Origin: Stomorhina lunata
Taxonomy: Eukaryota; Arthropoda; Insecta; Diptera; Rhiniidae
Assembly: GCA_933228675.1 (NCBI GenBank)
Contig: OW121743.1
Coordinates: 110,355,468 to 110,419,467 of the forward strand
Length of the DNA: 64,000 bases
Reading direction: 5' to 3'
Shown: positions 1-12,200 of the stretch, one piece after another
Layout of the letters: every line of letters begins with the position of its first letter
How positions within the stretch are numbered: the first letter of the stretch is position 1
Made by a program: the position numbers and the translations under genes
The notes under the pieces: model-generated
Databases searched by the model: none
Told to the model about the DNA's origin: nothing
The model's input: the letters and a program-made list of their open reading frames with translations, nothing else

Positions 1-1630
1 AATTTCTTATTTTTATAGAAAATTTTTAAAATATTCCTTATTTTTATAGGAAATTTTTCAAAAATTTCTTAATTTTATAGCAAATTTTTCAAAATTTTCT
101 TATTTTTATAGGAAAATTTTAAAAATTTCTTATTTTTATAGGAAATTTAAAAAAAAATTTCTTATTTTTATAGGAAAATTTTCAAAATTTCTTATTTTTA
201 TAGGAAAATTTTCAAAATTTTTTATCTTTATAGGAAATTTTTAAAAAATTTCTTGTCTTATAGGAAATTTTTAAAAAATTTGTTATTTTTCTTATTTTTA
301 TAAGAAACTTTTAAAAAAATTTTTATTTTTATAGGAAATTTTTCAAAATGTTTTATTTTTATAAGAAATTTTTAAAAAATTTCTTATTTTTTTAGGAAAT
401 TAAAAAAAAAAAAAATTTATACAAAAATTTTCTAAAATGTAGTATTTTTATAGGAAATATTCAAACAATTTTTTATTTTAAAAGAAAATTTTAAAAAATT
501 TCTTATTTTTATAGGAAATTTTTCAAAATGTCTTATTTTTATAGGAAATTTTTCAAAATGTCTTATTTTTATTGGAAACTTTTAAAAAATTTCTTATTTT
601 TATAGGAAATTTTTAAAAAATTTCTTATTTTTATAGGAAATTTTTTAAAATTTTTGATTTTTATAAGAAATTTTTCAAAAATTTCTCATTTTTATAAGAA
701 ATTTTTCAAAATTTTCTCATTTTTATCAAAAATTTTTTTAAAAATTTCTCATTTTTATAAGAAATTTTTCAAAAAGTTCTTATTTTTATAAGAAAATTTT
801 CAAAAATTTCTTATTTTTGTTCTAAATTTTTCATAAATTTTTTATTTTTATAGGAATTTTTTCAGAAATTTGTTATTTTTATAGGAAATTTTTCAAAAAT
901 TTCTTATTTTTATAAAAAAAATTTTCAAAAATTTCCTATTTTTATAGGAAATTTTTCAAAAATTTCTTATATTTTAGGAAATTTTTCAAAAATTTCTTAT
1001 ATTTTAGGAAATTTTTCAAAAATTTCTTATTTATAGGAGATTTTTCAAAAATTTCTTATTTTTATTGGAAATTTTTCAAAAATTTCTCATTTTTATAAGA
1101 AATTTTTCAAAAATTCCTTATTTTTATAGGAAATTTTTCAAAATTTTTATAGAAAATTTTTTGATATTAATTTTTTTTTATGGGGAATTTTTCAAAAATA
1201 TATATATATAGGAAATTATAGGAAATTTTTCAAAAATTTCTTATTTTTATAGGAAATTTTTCAAAAATTTCTTATTTTTATAGGAAATTTTTCAAAAATT
1301 TCTTATTTTTATAGGAATTTTTTCAAAAATTTCTTATTTTTATAGGAAAATTTTCTAAAATTTCTTATTTTTATAGGAATTTTTTTTATTTTTGTTGGAA
1401 ATATTTAAAAAATTCTTATTTTTTTGGGTTTTTGTTTTTTTATTTTTTTTTTAATAGGAAATTTTTCAAAAATTTCTTATTTTTATAGGAAATTTTTCAA
1501 AGATTTTTTATTTTTATAAATTTTTTAATTTTTAAAAATTTTTTATTTTTATATTCTTTAAAAATTTTTTATTTTTATAGAATTTTTTTTTTCAAAAATT
1601 TCTTTTTTATAGAAAATTTTTCTTAGGTTT
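1..1630. repeat. Minisatellite array A1, ~30 bp unit
   Basis: About 50 tandem degenerate units alternate TTTCTTATTTTTATAGG with AAATTTTTCAAAA. The core is TATAGG rather than the CTATAG of most other arrays. It is cut by the left window edge. The unit becomes irregular from about 1380. Confidence 0.95.
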
Positions 1631-3059
1631 ATTTCAAGATGCAATTTTAGAAAAAAATTTCGAATTACCTGAATTTCTTTTCAAATAAAACAGTTTTTTT
1701 TTGAACTAAAAACAAAATAATTTTTCTTTATTTCTTACATAAAATTAATATAATATTAATATAATTAAACTAAAAGGTTTTTATGATTCTTTTTATTTTT
1801 TGCTTAAATATTTACATGTTACATGTAAAATATTTAATTCACAATGTGACAATTTCATTGATTTACTTAGATATTTTATATTATTGTATAATATTCTTTC
1901 TTTTTGATGAAATTTTTAAAAATTTACTTGATTTGCGTTTTAATTATTAAATAATTTTTACTTTTAAGTATTTTTAAAAAGCTTTTAAAAGCTTTATTTT
2001 TTTTAAAAAACTTAATTTTTGTATTGTTTTAAGATGAATTAAAATTAATTTCGATCACAAGAAAAAAACACAATTTCAATAAAATTAATACAATTTTTTG
2101 TTTGTTTAAATTAATGACTACTTAAATAAACTACTACTATTTAATTATTATTTTTTGTTTTCATATAAGATTTAAATCAAATCAAAACAAAAAATTAAAA
2201 TAAGCTTTTTTAAAAGGAAAGAGCTTTTTCAATTAAAAGAGATGAAAGAAAAAAGCCAGAGAACAAATTAAAATAAAATAAAATGTATAATTAAACTAAT
2301 GATTTTAAAATAGTTATTGTTTTGTTTTAGAGTCGAGTGTAGTAAAAATAGTAAAAGAGACAATAAAAATAAAAGGAAAAAGTGTGGGTTTTTAATGTAA
2401 ATAAAATAAAATGGCGGTAGAAGGAAAAGAAGGAGAGGAATAATAATAAGTGAGAAGAAATAATAAAAACTTCTTAAAACTTAACATAATACTGAGCATA
2501 TAATAATGATATTTAAGAGAAATCAAAACAAGAGTTTGAAGTTAATGAAAATGTCAGAAAGAGGAAGGAGAGAGGAGGAGAAAGGAATGAAGAGAGTGAT
2601 AGAGGTATAGTGATAGTCGAAGAGTGGGAATTACGAATTATTTTCTTATGAATTTTTACCATTTTCACTACATTTGATTTGTGGGGGTCTATCTTCGGGA
2701 ATTTTTTCGAAACATTCCCTTTTTGCTTCGTGGGTTAGACAGGCCCATAGTTTACTTTCTTTTTTACTTTTTCGTGTTAGTTCTTAAGAAATATTTAACA
2801 AAAGTTTCTCTTTTCAGAAAGAGTTTGATTGATCTTTTTCTAGTTTATATACAATTTTCGAAACTTTTCTTTTAGATTTTCATTATAATTTTTTTTTAAA
2901 GAGAAAAATATTAAAGTTTAAATGAAAATAGAACAACTTTACTAAATAGAATAGAAAGCTTTAAGCCTATGAAAGTTTTGATATCTGGTTCATATTGCAT
3001 TAAAAGTTTGTTATTATAACAAAAGCTTTAAACAGCTTTTTTGTAACAATAGTGGAATG
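1631..3059. other. AT-rich region beyond the 3' end of the gene; purine-rich tract
   Basis: No coding region is supported. The part at about 2400-2620 is a strongly purine-rich (A/G) tract on the plus strand with runs such as GAAAGAGGAAGGAGAGAGG. Words of the AAAAGCTTTT type recur at 1980-2260 and 2950-3045. The 64-codon open frame at 2681-2875 has no recognisable features. Confidence 0.6.
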
Positions 3060-3065
3060 TTTATT
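3060..3065 (-). promoter_or_regulatory. Candidate polyadenylation signal AATAAA
   Basis: The minus strand reads AATAAA about 25 bases after the UNC93-like stop. If used, the 3'UTR is very short. It is followed downstream by a GT/CA-rich run on the opposite strand. Other AT-rich signals further left are possible, so the real cleavage site is unknown. Confidence 0.35.
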
Positions 3066-3090
3066 TGTTTGTGTGTGTTTGTGTTTGAGC

Positions 3091-3258
3091 TTAGAAATGT
3101 GTGACTACAATATCTTCTTCGAGATCATCCAATTCATCGTCGGTTTCTTCAACCTCGGGTGTGCCATTGACATTAGCCTCGGCAGCAGCTTTAGCAGCAG
3201 CAGCTTCCTTCTCCTTTTCAGCAGCTTCAGCTTTTTCTTGTTTCTTGAGTTTACGTTG
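3091..3258 (-). CDS. UNC93-like, last coding exon (charged C-terminal tail)
   Basis: Encodes residues 483-537 and the stop at 3093-3091, after acceptor CTTTATAG. Codon 483 is CAA, joined in phase 0 to AAG of the previous exon. The sequence starts QRKLKKQEKAEAAEKEKE, runs through an Ala-rich stretch, then becomes strongly acidic (EVEETDDELDDLEED) and ends IVVTHF. This is a soluble cytoplasmic tail, likely helical at first and then disordered. The intron before it is 72 bases. Confidence 0.93.
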   Translation of the reverse strand, partial: QRKLKKQEKAEAAEKEKEAAAAKAAAEANVNGTPEVEETDDELDDLEEDIVVTHF

Positions 3259-6200
3259 CTATAAAGAGAATAAAAATTATTTTTTTATAAGTTTATGTCT
3301 CGGAATAAAAGGAATCTTTAATTATATTACCTTTCTTCTGTAGAGGATCTCTACAACGACATAGCCAATGCAACCCATAGTCAAAACAGCCAAAAGAATA
3401 TAAAGCTTCATGCGTGCACACAAGGTTGTGGCATAGGCATAAGCAATTACAAAGCCCGCCGATTCCCAGAGACGATAGTTGGAGAAGGCAGCTTCCTTGT
3501 TACGTCTGAACAATAGACCATATAAACCATTAATTTGTGTCTGCCATACAGCATCGCCCACACCCCAGAGACCAGACATGGCATAGAAGATCAAAGGATT
3601 ATCGGGACTTGGACGCCAGAAGAGCTCTACAGTGATCAAGGTGAAATGAACGACAGCACCCAAAACAATAATAGGAGTACGACCAATATATTTCATTACT
3701 GAACCGAACAAAATCGAACAAATGGCATTGACGACACCAAAGCAAATCATGACGAAACCAATTTGATGAATACCCAAAGCACATGACACGTAGGCCTGTG
3801 TAAAGTCAGCACCAATGAAAGCCTGTTCCATGCCAATGAATACGGTAATGGGTATGAGCAATTGTTGGTTGGGTTTCTTCATTTGACGGAAAGTGGCTGA
3901 GAGCAATTCCATGCCCGATAATTCCTGAGCCGATTGGGAACCTTTACGCTTTTCACCATAACGCTTGAGGGGATCCAAGAAGAAGGCAATAATGGCAACA
4001 GCAGCAACGATACAGGACAAGTAGATCATAGAGATTTCGAAAATTTCATGATCTGGAGGACGTTCCAAGTTGCCGTGACCATTGGAACCGTGGACACAGA
4101 AATTGGCACCACAGTATTGGAGATCTTCTGCAGAGATTGTGCTGTTTGAGCTACCACCACCGCCGCCATGACCGCCACTAGAGAGCACTGTAATGGGAAA
4201 AAGAGAAGGGAAAATTAGAAAAATATAATACATTTTTTAATTAAAGAAAATAAGTTTTAATGTAACTTTTTAAGATTTTTGATATATATTTCGAAAAGCT
4301 TTTTTTATAAGATAATTTAGGGATTTAGTTGAAAGCAGAGATGGTTTTTTAAAAGCTTCTTAATTCAAAGCTTAGTTTTCAATGAAGAAAAAACAAAAGC
4401 TTTTACCAACGTTTAATAATAAAAGTGGCATTTTTGATTGTTTTTAGTTTAATATAAAAGCTCTCCTTGAAAAATTCATAAAGTATATTTTATCATTTGT
4501 AACATTTCAATGAATGAAATTTTAAGTTTTTAAGCTTTGGAAGTTATTTTTAAAAGTTTATTATGTATACGAATTTTAAAAAGTTAAATATACAAATTAT
4601 AAATTATAAGAAATTTTCGGAAATAATTTTTTAGGTAAATTTTTGGGATTCGAAATGCAAAAAGTTTTTTTATAAGATACGATTTTTTCATTATATAAGA
4701 TTTTGTTGAAAGCGGAGCTTTTCAAAAGCTCATTAATTCAAAGCCTAATTATCAATAAAGAAAATGTGAAAAATATAAAAGCTTTTGCCAATGTTTAATA
4801 ATTAAAGTTGAAAATTTTTATTGTTTTTTAGTTAAATATAAAATTTTTTCGTTAAAAATTCTAAAAGTATCTTTAATCATTTGAAACATCTCAAAGAATA
4901 AAATTGAAAGTTTTCAAGGAGCTTTGAAAGTTATTTTTAAAATTATCACTTTTAAAAAAAGTTAAATAATTATTATTAATCCTTTATAGAAATTGAGGAA
5001 AAATTATAACAATTCAAAAGCTTTTTCACTCTAAAAGTTTAATTTGTAAATCTAGGTATTAAAGAAGCTTTGATAATTTAAAATGTTTTTCAAGCTTTAA
5101 GCTTATAGCTTTTATATAGGTTTAAAGTCTAAATGTGTACGTGTTCAAATGAAAGCGGCTTTTAAAGTTATTTTAAAAAGCTTTAGTTTAAAAGTTTTAG
5201 TTGTTCAGCCGGGTATAAAGCTTATGTTGAGTAGAAATGGACAATTCAAAAGCCATTTTTTAAAAGACTGTTTAAAGCGTTGAGTATTAAGTATTTTTTC
5301 AAGTTTAAAATCTAAAGGAAGCTTTTAAAGTGATTTTAAAAAACTTTAGTTAAAAGTTTAAGTTATAAAGCTGGGCATTTAAGCTTAATATGAGAATATC
5401 TTTGAATACACAATCAAAAGCTGAACATGTTTAGAAATGTTTTAACTAAAAATTTAAAAAAAGTTTCTTTTAATGAGATTTGTATGCAATTTTTGAAACT
5501 TACCAAGACTGGAAATGAGATTTCCCCACAATTCGGCTGTTTGCCAGGCCAAAAAGAAGAAGCCAAAGAATCTTACAATTATAGCATCCACAGCCTGATC
5601 TGTTATTTTGGCATAAACTTGACCAACCTGAGTCAAATATGTAGCTTTGGAGGCCCACATAGGAGCAGCACCCAAACCGACTAGAATACCAGCAGGAACC
5701 AATGTATAAAATCTGAAACCGAAAAGAAATAAGACAATTAATATAACGAAATCGAAAATCCAAAAAAGAAAAACTTACTTAGGGAACAATTGGAAGGCAA
5801 TATAGGGGGCATAGCATAACATACTGAATACCAAGGTCCATTTAACGGTCAATTTACGAATAATTAAAGTAGGCAGGAATATGCAGGAAACAACCAGGGC
5901 CGCATAAATGGCACTGAGTGACACGGTACCCAGACCATCTTCGGCGTTAATTGAGGACTGTAAATTTGCCGTACCCTAAAATAAAATATAATAATTAATA
6001 TAAAATTGATGATGAAGTTAATATAAAAAGTAAATTTAAAAAGCTTTAAGGGCATAAAAAACTTACCTGAAACGCTGTAAATTGTACCATAAAAGCAAAC
6101 GAAATTATGCTAATATTTTTTAAGATACGCCATTTTTCACCCGGATTGAGTATAACTTTCTCTCTGAGTGAGGCTGTGTCTGGTTCAAAACCAGCTTTTG

Positions 6201-9200
6201 GCTAAAATTATACAAGAAAAATACATTTTTTTGTGAGTTTAATTTATGTATATATTTTTTTTAAATTTTTAAAAATTATTTTATGGAAAGATATACCTAA
6301 ATATTTATAGATAAGTAACTAAATTTAAGTAATTTTTTAAATTGTTATCATGTAATTTATATTGTTTTTGAGGAAAAATTACTTTAAATATTTTTTTCAA
6401 AATTTCAAAATTTTGTTTAATATTCAGTTGAGTTAACAAACCTGTCCTTAAATAGTTTATAGCTTAAAGTGAGGAAACGGTTAAAAATTTACAGTTTCAT
6501 ACAAGAATATAAATGTTCTTGTTTAGAATATTTGAAAGCTTTTATTTACAAGGTCTTAAAATATTTTGATAGAAATTTGTAATTTGTTTTTTACAAAAAA
6601 TTTTTAAAATTGTTTTTTGCTTTTTTTGCAATTTGTGTGATGTCGAAAAAGTTTATAAGATAAATTAAAAGCTTTTGATATATTTGGAAACTAGAGAGTT
6701 CAACGCACCAGATAAGAGTAATATATTTTTAATATTGTGCATAGGGACTTAAATATTTAATTTTAATATTAGAAAAAAATAATTTTTTCCATTCTGACCA
6801 TTTTAAAATTTTTGGTAATTTATGAGATATTGAATAAATTTATGAGATATACCAAAATATATATGTATGTATTTGCAAACTAGTGAGCTTAACGAAAGTT
6901 TAATATCTTTCTGACATTATGAATAGGGACTTGAATATTTTATTTCGAAAATAGAAAATGTTAAGCATTTTTTGCAATTTATGAGATATTGAATAAACTT
7001 ATTAGATATACTAAAAGATTTTTATATATTAGTAAACTAGAGAGTTGCATGCACCAACTAAGTGTAAAATCTTTCGAATATTTTGAATAGGGACTAACCT
7101 ATTTAATTTTGAAATAAGAAATTGTAAATTTTTTTCCTTTCCGAAGATTTAAGCATTTTTTGCAATTTTTAAGTTATTGAATTGATTTACAAGAAAAATT
7201 TAAAGCTTTTTATATATTTGCAAACTAGAGAGTTCAAAGCCCCATTTATTTGTAATATCTTTCTAATTTTTCGAATAGGGACCTAAATATTTAATTTTGA
7301 AATTAAAAAATGTAAATTTTTTTTCGCATCAAACCTTTACAATCATTTTACTTTTCTTAAGTATTTTGTGGCTATTATAAAATCTATAATATGTAAATTT
7401 ATTTATTTATTGCCAAATTTAGCCATGATTATATATAACAAATATTTATTGGTTTGAAAAAAAAAACCAAACATACTCCAAAATACCTTTAAACTATAGT
7501 ACGAGTAGTACCTGTAGAAAAACCAAATAAAAATCTAAAAAAATGCTAATTGATTTTTTGGTTTGCAAAGTCTGTCTGCATATTCAAGAGAAAAAAAGCC
7601 ATAGAAATAGTTTGCAAACAATTTCAAGTCTGGGTAAAAATTTATGATTACAGTCGATCAGTCCATGGATTTTACTTGTATGAACTAGTATAAGAAAAAA
7701 AAAGTAATGAAATCTTTCTATAAACATTTAAGTAGTTCTTTACTATTAATTTCACGTACTACCCCCAGCAGACAAAGTTTTACAGTGGAGAGCAAAATAA
7801 GTTAAAAATGTTTGCTATTAGAACGATTTAAAGTTAATAAATTTATAATTTTATTATGGCTTTTTAAAAGATTACCGACTTGGTTACAAAATTGTTGAAG
7901 TGAAAAATTATAATAAAAAATAAATAATTATATTATTATCAATGGGGAAATTTAAAAACACGTTTGAAAGCTTTAAATTATTCTATAATTATAAAATTAT
8001 AAGTTATAGATAGAAAGAAATCATAATTATTACACTCAGAAAAATGACTCAATGTTAATTTTATATCAGAGAAACTTTTTTTTAACATAATTTTAATTAT
8101 TTCCTATTGATTCAACTGTTATTGCAATGTTTATTTTAATGCATAAATGTTTTTTAACGAAATATTTTCTATAGAAAAATTTTTTAGAAAATTTCTTTTA
8201 ACTAAAAATTTTGTATAGAAATTTTTTTTTTAAAGAAATATTTTCTATAGAAACATTTTTTCTCTAGAAAATTTTTCGTCAAAAATTTTTTTCTCTAGAA
8301 AATTTTTCGTATTTTCTATAGAAATTTTTTTTTTAATTTTTTCTCTGAAAAATTTTCGTTAAAAAAATTTTTCGTTAAAAAAATGTTTCTATAGAAAATA
8401 TTTCTTTAAAAAAAATTTTTCTATACAAAATTTTTAGTTAAAAGAAATTTTCTAAAGAAATTTTTCTATACGAAAAATTTTCTATAGAAACATTTTTTTA
8501 ACGAAAAATTTTCTATAGAAAATTTTTTTAACGAAAAATTTTCTATAGAAAATTTTTTTAACGAAAAATTTTTTTTAACTAAAAGTTTTCTATAGAAAAA
8601 TTTTTTTAACGAAAAATTTTCTATAGAAAAATTTTTTTAACGAAAAATTTTCTATAAAAAAATTTTTTTTAACGAAAAATTTTCTATAAAAAAATTTTTT
8701 TAACGAAAAATTTTCTATAGAAAAATTTTTTTAACGAAAAATTTTCTATAGAAAAATTTTTTAACGAAAAATTTTCTATAGAAAAATTTTTTGACGAAAA
8801 ATTTTCTATAGAAAAATTTTTTAACGAAAAATTTTCTATAGAAAAATTTTTTTTAACGAAAAATTTTCTATAGAAAAATTTTTTAACGAAAAATTTTCTA
8901 TAGAAAAATTTTTTTAACGAAAAATTTTCTATAGAAAAATTTTTTTAACGAAAAATTTTCTATAGAAAAATTTTTTTAACGAAAAATTTTCTATAGAAAA
9001 ATTTTTTTAACGAAAAATTTTCTATAGAAAATTTTTTTTTAACGAAAAATTTTCTATAGAAAATTTTTTTTTAACGAAAAATTTTCTATAGAAAATTTTT
9101 TTTTAACGAAAAATTTTCTATAGAAAAATTTTTTTAACGAAAAATTTTCTATAGAAAAATTTTCTATAGAAAAATTTTTTTAACGAAAAATTTTCTATAT

Positions 9201-12200
9201 AAAATTTTTTTTAACGAAAAATCCTAATTTCCAAAGCAATATGGGCTTAAGATGTCTACGCTCTACAAGTCGCAAAAAACAATCACTTGTGGGCTTTCTG
9301 AGCCCCAAATAGATCAATTTTGTTATTAAAGTATCCACCAATGAAAAAATGAGCTTCATTCGAACAGATAAAGATGTTTTTGTGGCTGTGAGGTTCTAAA
9401 ATCTAAATTTCGTATCTAAATCTCATAGTCAATCCTATGAGAAAAACCCCAAATAATCATTAATTCTGTGTTCTTAGAGTGTTCTTAGAAAATCGATTTT
9501 TATAGGTCTACCCAAAGTCTTATAGATTTTTAAAATATTGAAAAAATCTATTTTAATGGACTAATAAATCTTCGCTAATGTGGGATTTTTCTAATTTAGA
9601 TTCAAATTTCTTTACCCTTTAAATTCAAAAATTCAATAAAAAGCTTTTTAATAACTTCTATTTTAAAATATACATAAATATGCAAATTAAGCTTTTTGAC
9701 TTTTTTCTTAAAATTGACCAAAAAATAAGTTTTAACGAAAATTTTCTATAGTTTCAGAAAATTTCTTGCTTCTTTAAATTCAAAAATTCTATAACAGGCT
9801 TTTAATTAACTTCTATTACAAAATATGCATAAATATGCAAATTTAACTTTTTGACTTTTATTCTCAAAATTTAATGAAAAATTAGTTTATTTTACGAAAA
9901 TTATTCATAATTTCACGAAATTTCTTTTTCACTTAAATTCAAAAGTTCAATTAGCTTTTAATTCACTTCTTTTATAAAATATGCATAAATATGCAATTTA
10001 AGCATTAAGCGTCTTTTGTTCTCAAAATTGAACAAGAAATAAGTTTTTAACGAAAAATTAGCAAATTTATTTTTCCTTTATATTAAAAAATTCAATAAAA
10101 AGCTTTTTATTAACTTCTATTACAAAATATGCTTAAATATGCAAATTTATTCAAAATTCAATAAAAAGCTTTTAATTAACTTCTATTACAAAATATGCTT
10201 AAATATGCAAATTTAGCTTTTCGACTTTTATTCTCAAAATTAAAGGAAAAATAAGTTTTTTACCAAAATTTTGTATAATCTCAGAAAATTTATCATTTCT
10301 TTGAATTCAAAAATTTTATAAAAAACTTTAATAAACATTTATTACAAAATATGCATAAATATGCAAATTTAGCTTTTCGACTTTTATTCTCAAAATTGAA
10401 TGAGAACTAAATTAATTTATATTATAGTTTAAATATTTTTGCTTAGCCTATTCCATTTTAGATAAAATTGGATATAATTTTGTCATATATTCAGAAAGTA
10501 CAATATCTAAAATTTCTTTAAAAGTGATACAAAAAAATTTGTATCTGAAAAAAAAAAATAAATTTACAACAACTAAAGAATTTGTTTCGAATTAGTTTTT
10601 CTACGAAATTTTGAAGCATATTTTACTTGATTTTAAATTTATGTAAATAACAATTTGTTATTATTTTTTGGGTTTCTAGCTTATTTATAAAAATATGCAT
10701 TTATATGCACAAATATGCCTATTAATTAAAAATGTGAGAAAAAATATTTTTAAAAATTACATTTACAAAATTTCATGGATATTTCCATGAAATACTCCAA
10801 ATTTTTAATAAAGCCAAACTCGTTTTCAAAATTTCTGTCTTTAGTCTTTTATAAAATTATTATTTTATCTAGAAACAATAAAAGGTGTGATAAACATTTT
10901 TTTGAAAAAATCTTCCTATCTATTTTATCGATCTGTAAAGACTATAAATAAATATTGTAATTTTATTATTAAAAGTTGACGCTAAATGGGGAATTACCTT
11001 AGATTATTTGGGCTGTCTGTCTGTCTACCTTTGTTTTGTTTGCACTTAATTTGTATAACAACATTTTTTAAATGCTAATTTTATGTTATTATTTATTAAC
11101 TGCGTCATAGAGTTTTATTTAATTAAATTAATTTTTTAACAATTTTTTTTATTTGTTTTGCCCCAATTAAATTTTGAGTTTTTAATCAAACTTGGAAAAA
11201 CAATAATAGGTTTTAACATTTCAAAATTATGTCAATCCATGTGATACCCAAAAGGCATCAACCGATGAGAATGAAGAAAATTTTTTTTATTCCCAGCGAA
11301 ATAAGTGTTATAGGTATTTAATTTTTTCTGTCTAAAACTTTAGCTTTGTTGGTGTCTGCTGAGCTACACGTCAGTCGCAGCGGGTTAAACTCAAAGTTAT
11401 TAGACCAAAAGTTATCCAACTTCTTCACTTTTAGTTTTCCTATAAGAAAAATAGTTCGACTCTACTTTTTCTATGTACATAACTTTTTAATTGTCCTACA
11501 TTTAACATACTTTACTTTTTAGCAAAATATAAAAATATATATAACAAATCTTAATGTTTAAAATATTTACTACAATAATAAAAACATTTAAAACTCCCCT
11601 ATTAAAAAGGTGTGTTTTTGTACTAATATCTTTCCCATTAAAATGGTCAATTACATATACTTTTGCTCATAACATTGGAAATCGGATTTTGATCAGTTTA
11701 AAATAACATTTAAAACGTGATCCGTTTTTAAGATATAGGGTGGGAGTTTTATGAATTTAAATCCGGTTGCCGTTTAAAGAAATTTTAAAAATATAAAATA
11801 CATAACTTTGAAAAAAAAAAAAAAAGAAATGAAACATGTTTGCAATTAAAAAATCACAATTTTTACATGTTGTAACATGTGTAAACAATTACATAAATTA
11901 GTAACAAATAAAAAAATACATAAAACTTTCGATAATGAAAACGATGAAAGTTAAATGAAGCTTAACTTTATGGTATAAAAGAAGTAGGGAGCAGTAGATA
12001 AGAAATTTATATTTCAGTTATGCTTGGAATCATAAAAAGCCTATAAATAAGACTTTACAAATTGTTAACAGTAAAGTTTATCGCTCAATCGATGTTTAAG
12101 GAATCGCGATTGAGGCATGTTAACTTTCTTTCACACTGGGCTTTCTTTCACTTCATGGGGGCTTTTCTGACCTTGAAGTTATTCAAATGATTTTTTTTAA

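Noticed and set aside
3101..4149. Plus-strand and alternative-frame open frames over the UNC93-like exons (3101-3343, 3599-3784, 3934-4149)
   Set aside because: Shadows of the real minus-strand coding exons.
4188..4233. Apparent ATG start at 4233 of the largest open frame (MYYIFLIFPSLFP...)
   Set aside because: This stretch is the pyrimidine-rich end of intron 4; the acceptor at 4188 and in-frame joining to exon 4 explain it better.
5454..5702. Open frame starting at a TTG at 5702
   Set aside because: It is internal to coding exon 4 and reads past the GTAAGT donor at 5503 into the intron.
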